From Caenorhabditis remanei (taxonomy: Eukaryota; Nematoda; Chromadorea; Rhabditida; Rhabditidae), in the NCBI RefSeq assembly GCF_010183535.1, contig NC_071331.1, positions 7,316,001 to 7,380,000 on the forward strand: DNA of 64,000 nt, written 5' to 3'. Below are positions 63,870 to 64,000 of this stretch, in pieces. The notes under the pieces are model-generated. The model worked only from the letters and a program-made list of their open reading frames with translations. It made no database searches and was not told the origin of the DNA. Every line of letters starts with the position of its first letter. Position 1 is the stretch's first letter. The position numbers were made by a program, and so were the translations under genes.

Positions 63870-64000
63870 TCTTGGAGCACAACCTCGTCTTTACTATTAA
63901 CAAACGCAAACGGCTGTATGTTTGTCTGTCTGTCGCCGATCCTACCGCCCTTCCTACAAAATTCTCAAATTGGCGTCTTCTACAGTTAGTTGGTTCCAAC

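Overview
The window reads as nuclear DNA of a Caenorhabditis nematode. It is AT-rich, its introns are mostly 45-60 bp with TTTCAG acceptors, and it holds a serpentine receptor of srd type, nematode MTA/EGL-27-like and CUT/ONECUT-like genes, and many foldback elements. Thirty-three exact CTGTTTCA cores (hand count, both strands, where about 2-3 are expected by base composition) lie outside coding exons. Most have a YRNT 38-42 nt downstream, which is the promoter grammar of type I 21U-RNA (piRNA) genes. I therefore read the window as part of a piRNA-gene domain into which protein genes and transposons are embedded. All exon coordinates were read by eye, supported by phase continuity and by total CDS lengths divisible by three.

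Left part (1-25.4 kb). A 1.58 kb palindromic element (516-2091) is followed by a gene-poor tract built of diverged tandem duplications carrying 21U motifs. Two paralogous genes with ELM2-SANT-GATA-like architecture (8926-13437 plus, 18063-20272 minus) face each other across another motif-bearing repeat tract. 21.7-24.1 kb is a four-copy diverged repeat whose copies keep the motif-to-YRNT spacing at exactly 39 nt.

Middle (25.4-41.6 kb). A complete 5.35 kb DNA transposon (25420-30768) with TA flanks, inverted ends and subterminal repeats carries an intact 845-aa Tnp2-like transposase gene and a second 350-aa gene directly behind it. Next comes a METTL24-like gene (32133-34829); a hAT-like element landed on its exon-2 splice acceptor and the 8-bp target duplication regenerated that acceptor. 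A 3.06 kb element (36973-40032) with 240-bp inverted repeats and an 8-bp target duplication carries two divergent non-transposase genes: a secreted galectin-fold protein and a basic Ser/Arg/Gly-rich protein.

Right part (41.6-64 kb). An array of repeatedly duplicated genes, all on the plus strand. One srd-type receptor is intact (41652-43120) and three are damaged copies. Between them lie CUT-like genes. One (56909-57904) keeps a CUT domain plus a divergent homeodomain and is clearly ONECUT-like. The others have lost the homeodomain. Two of these (49169-51060, 58438-60051) consist of serial CUT-like units, one per exon, each exon starting and ending inside a Trp codon in the same phase. Two more (44797-46482 frameshifted, 61294-62976 intact) belong to the same family. 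A common promoter motif lies about 120-200 bp upstream of every CUT-like gene.
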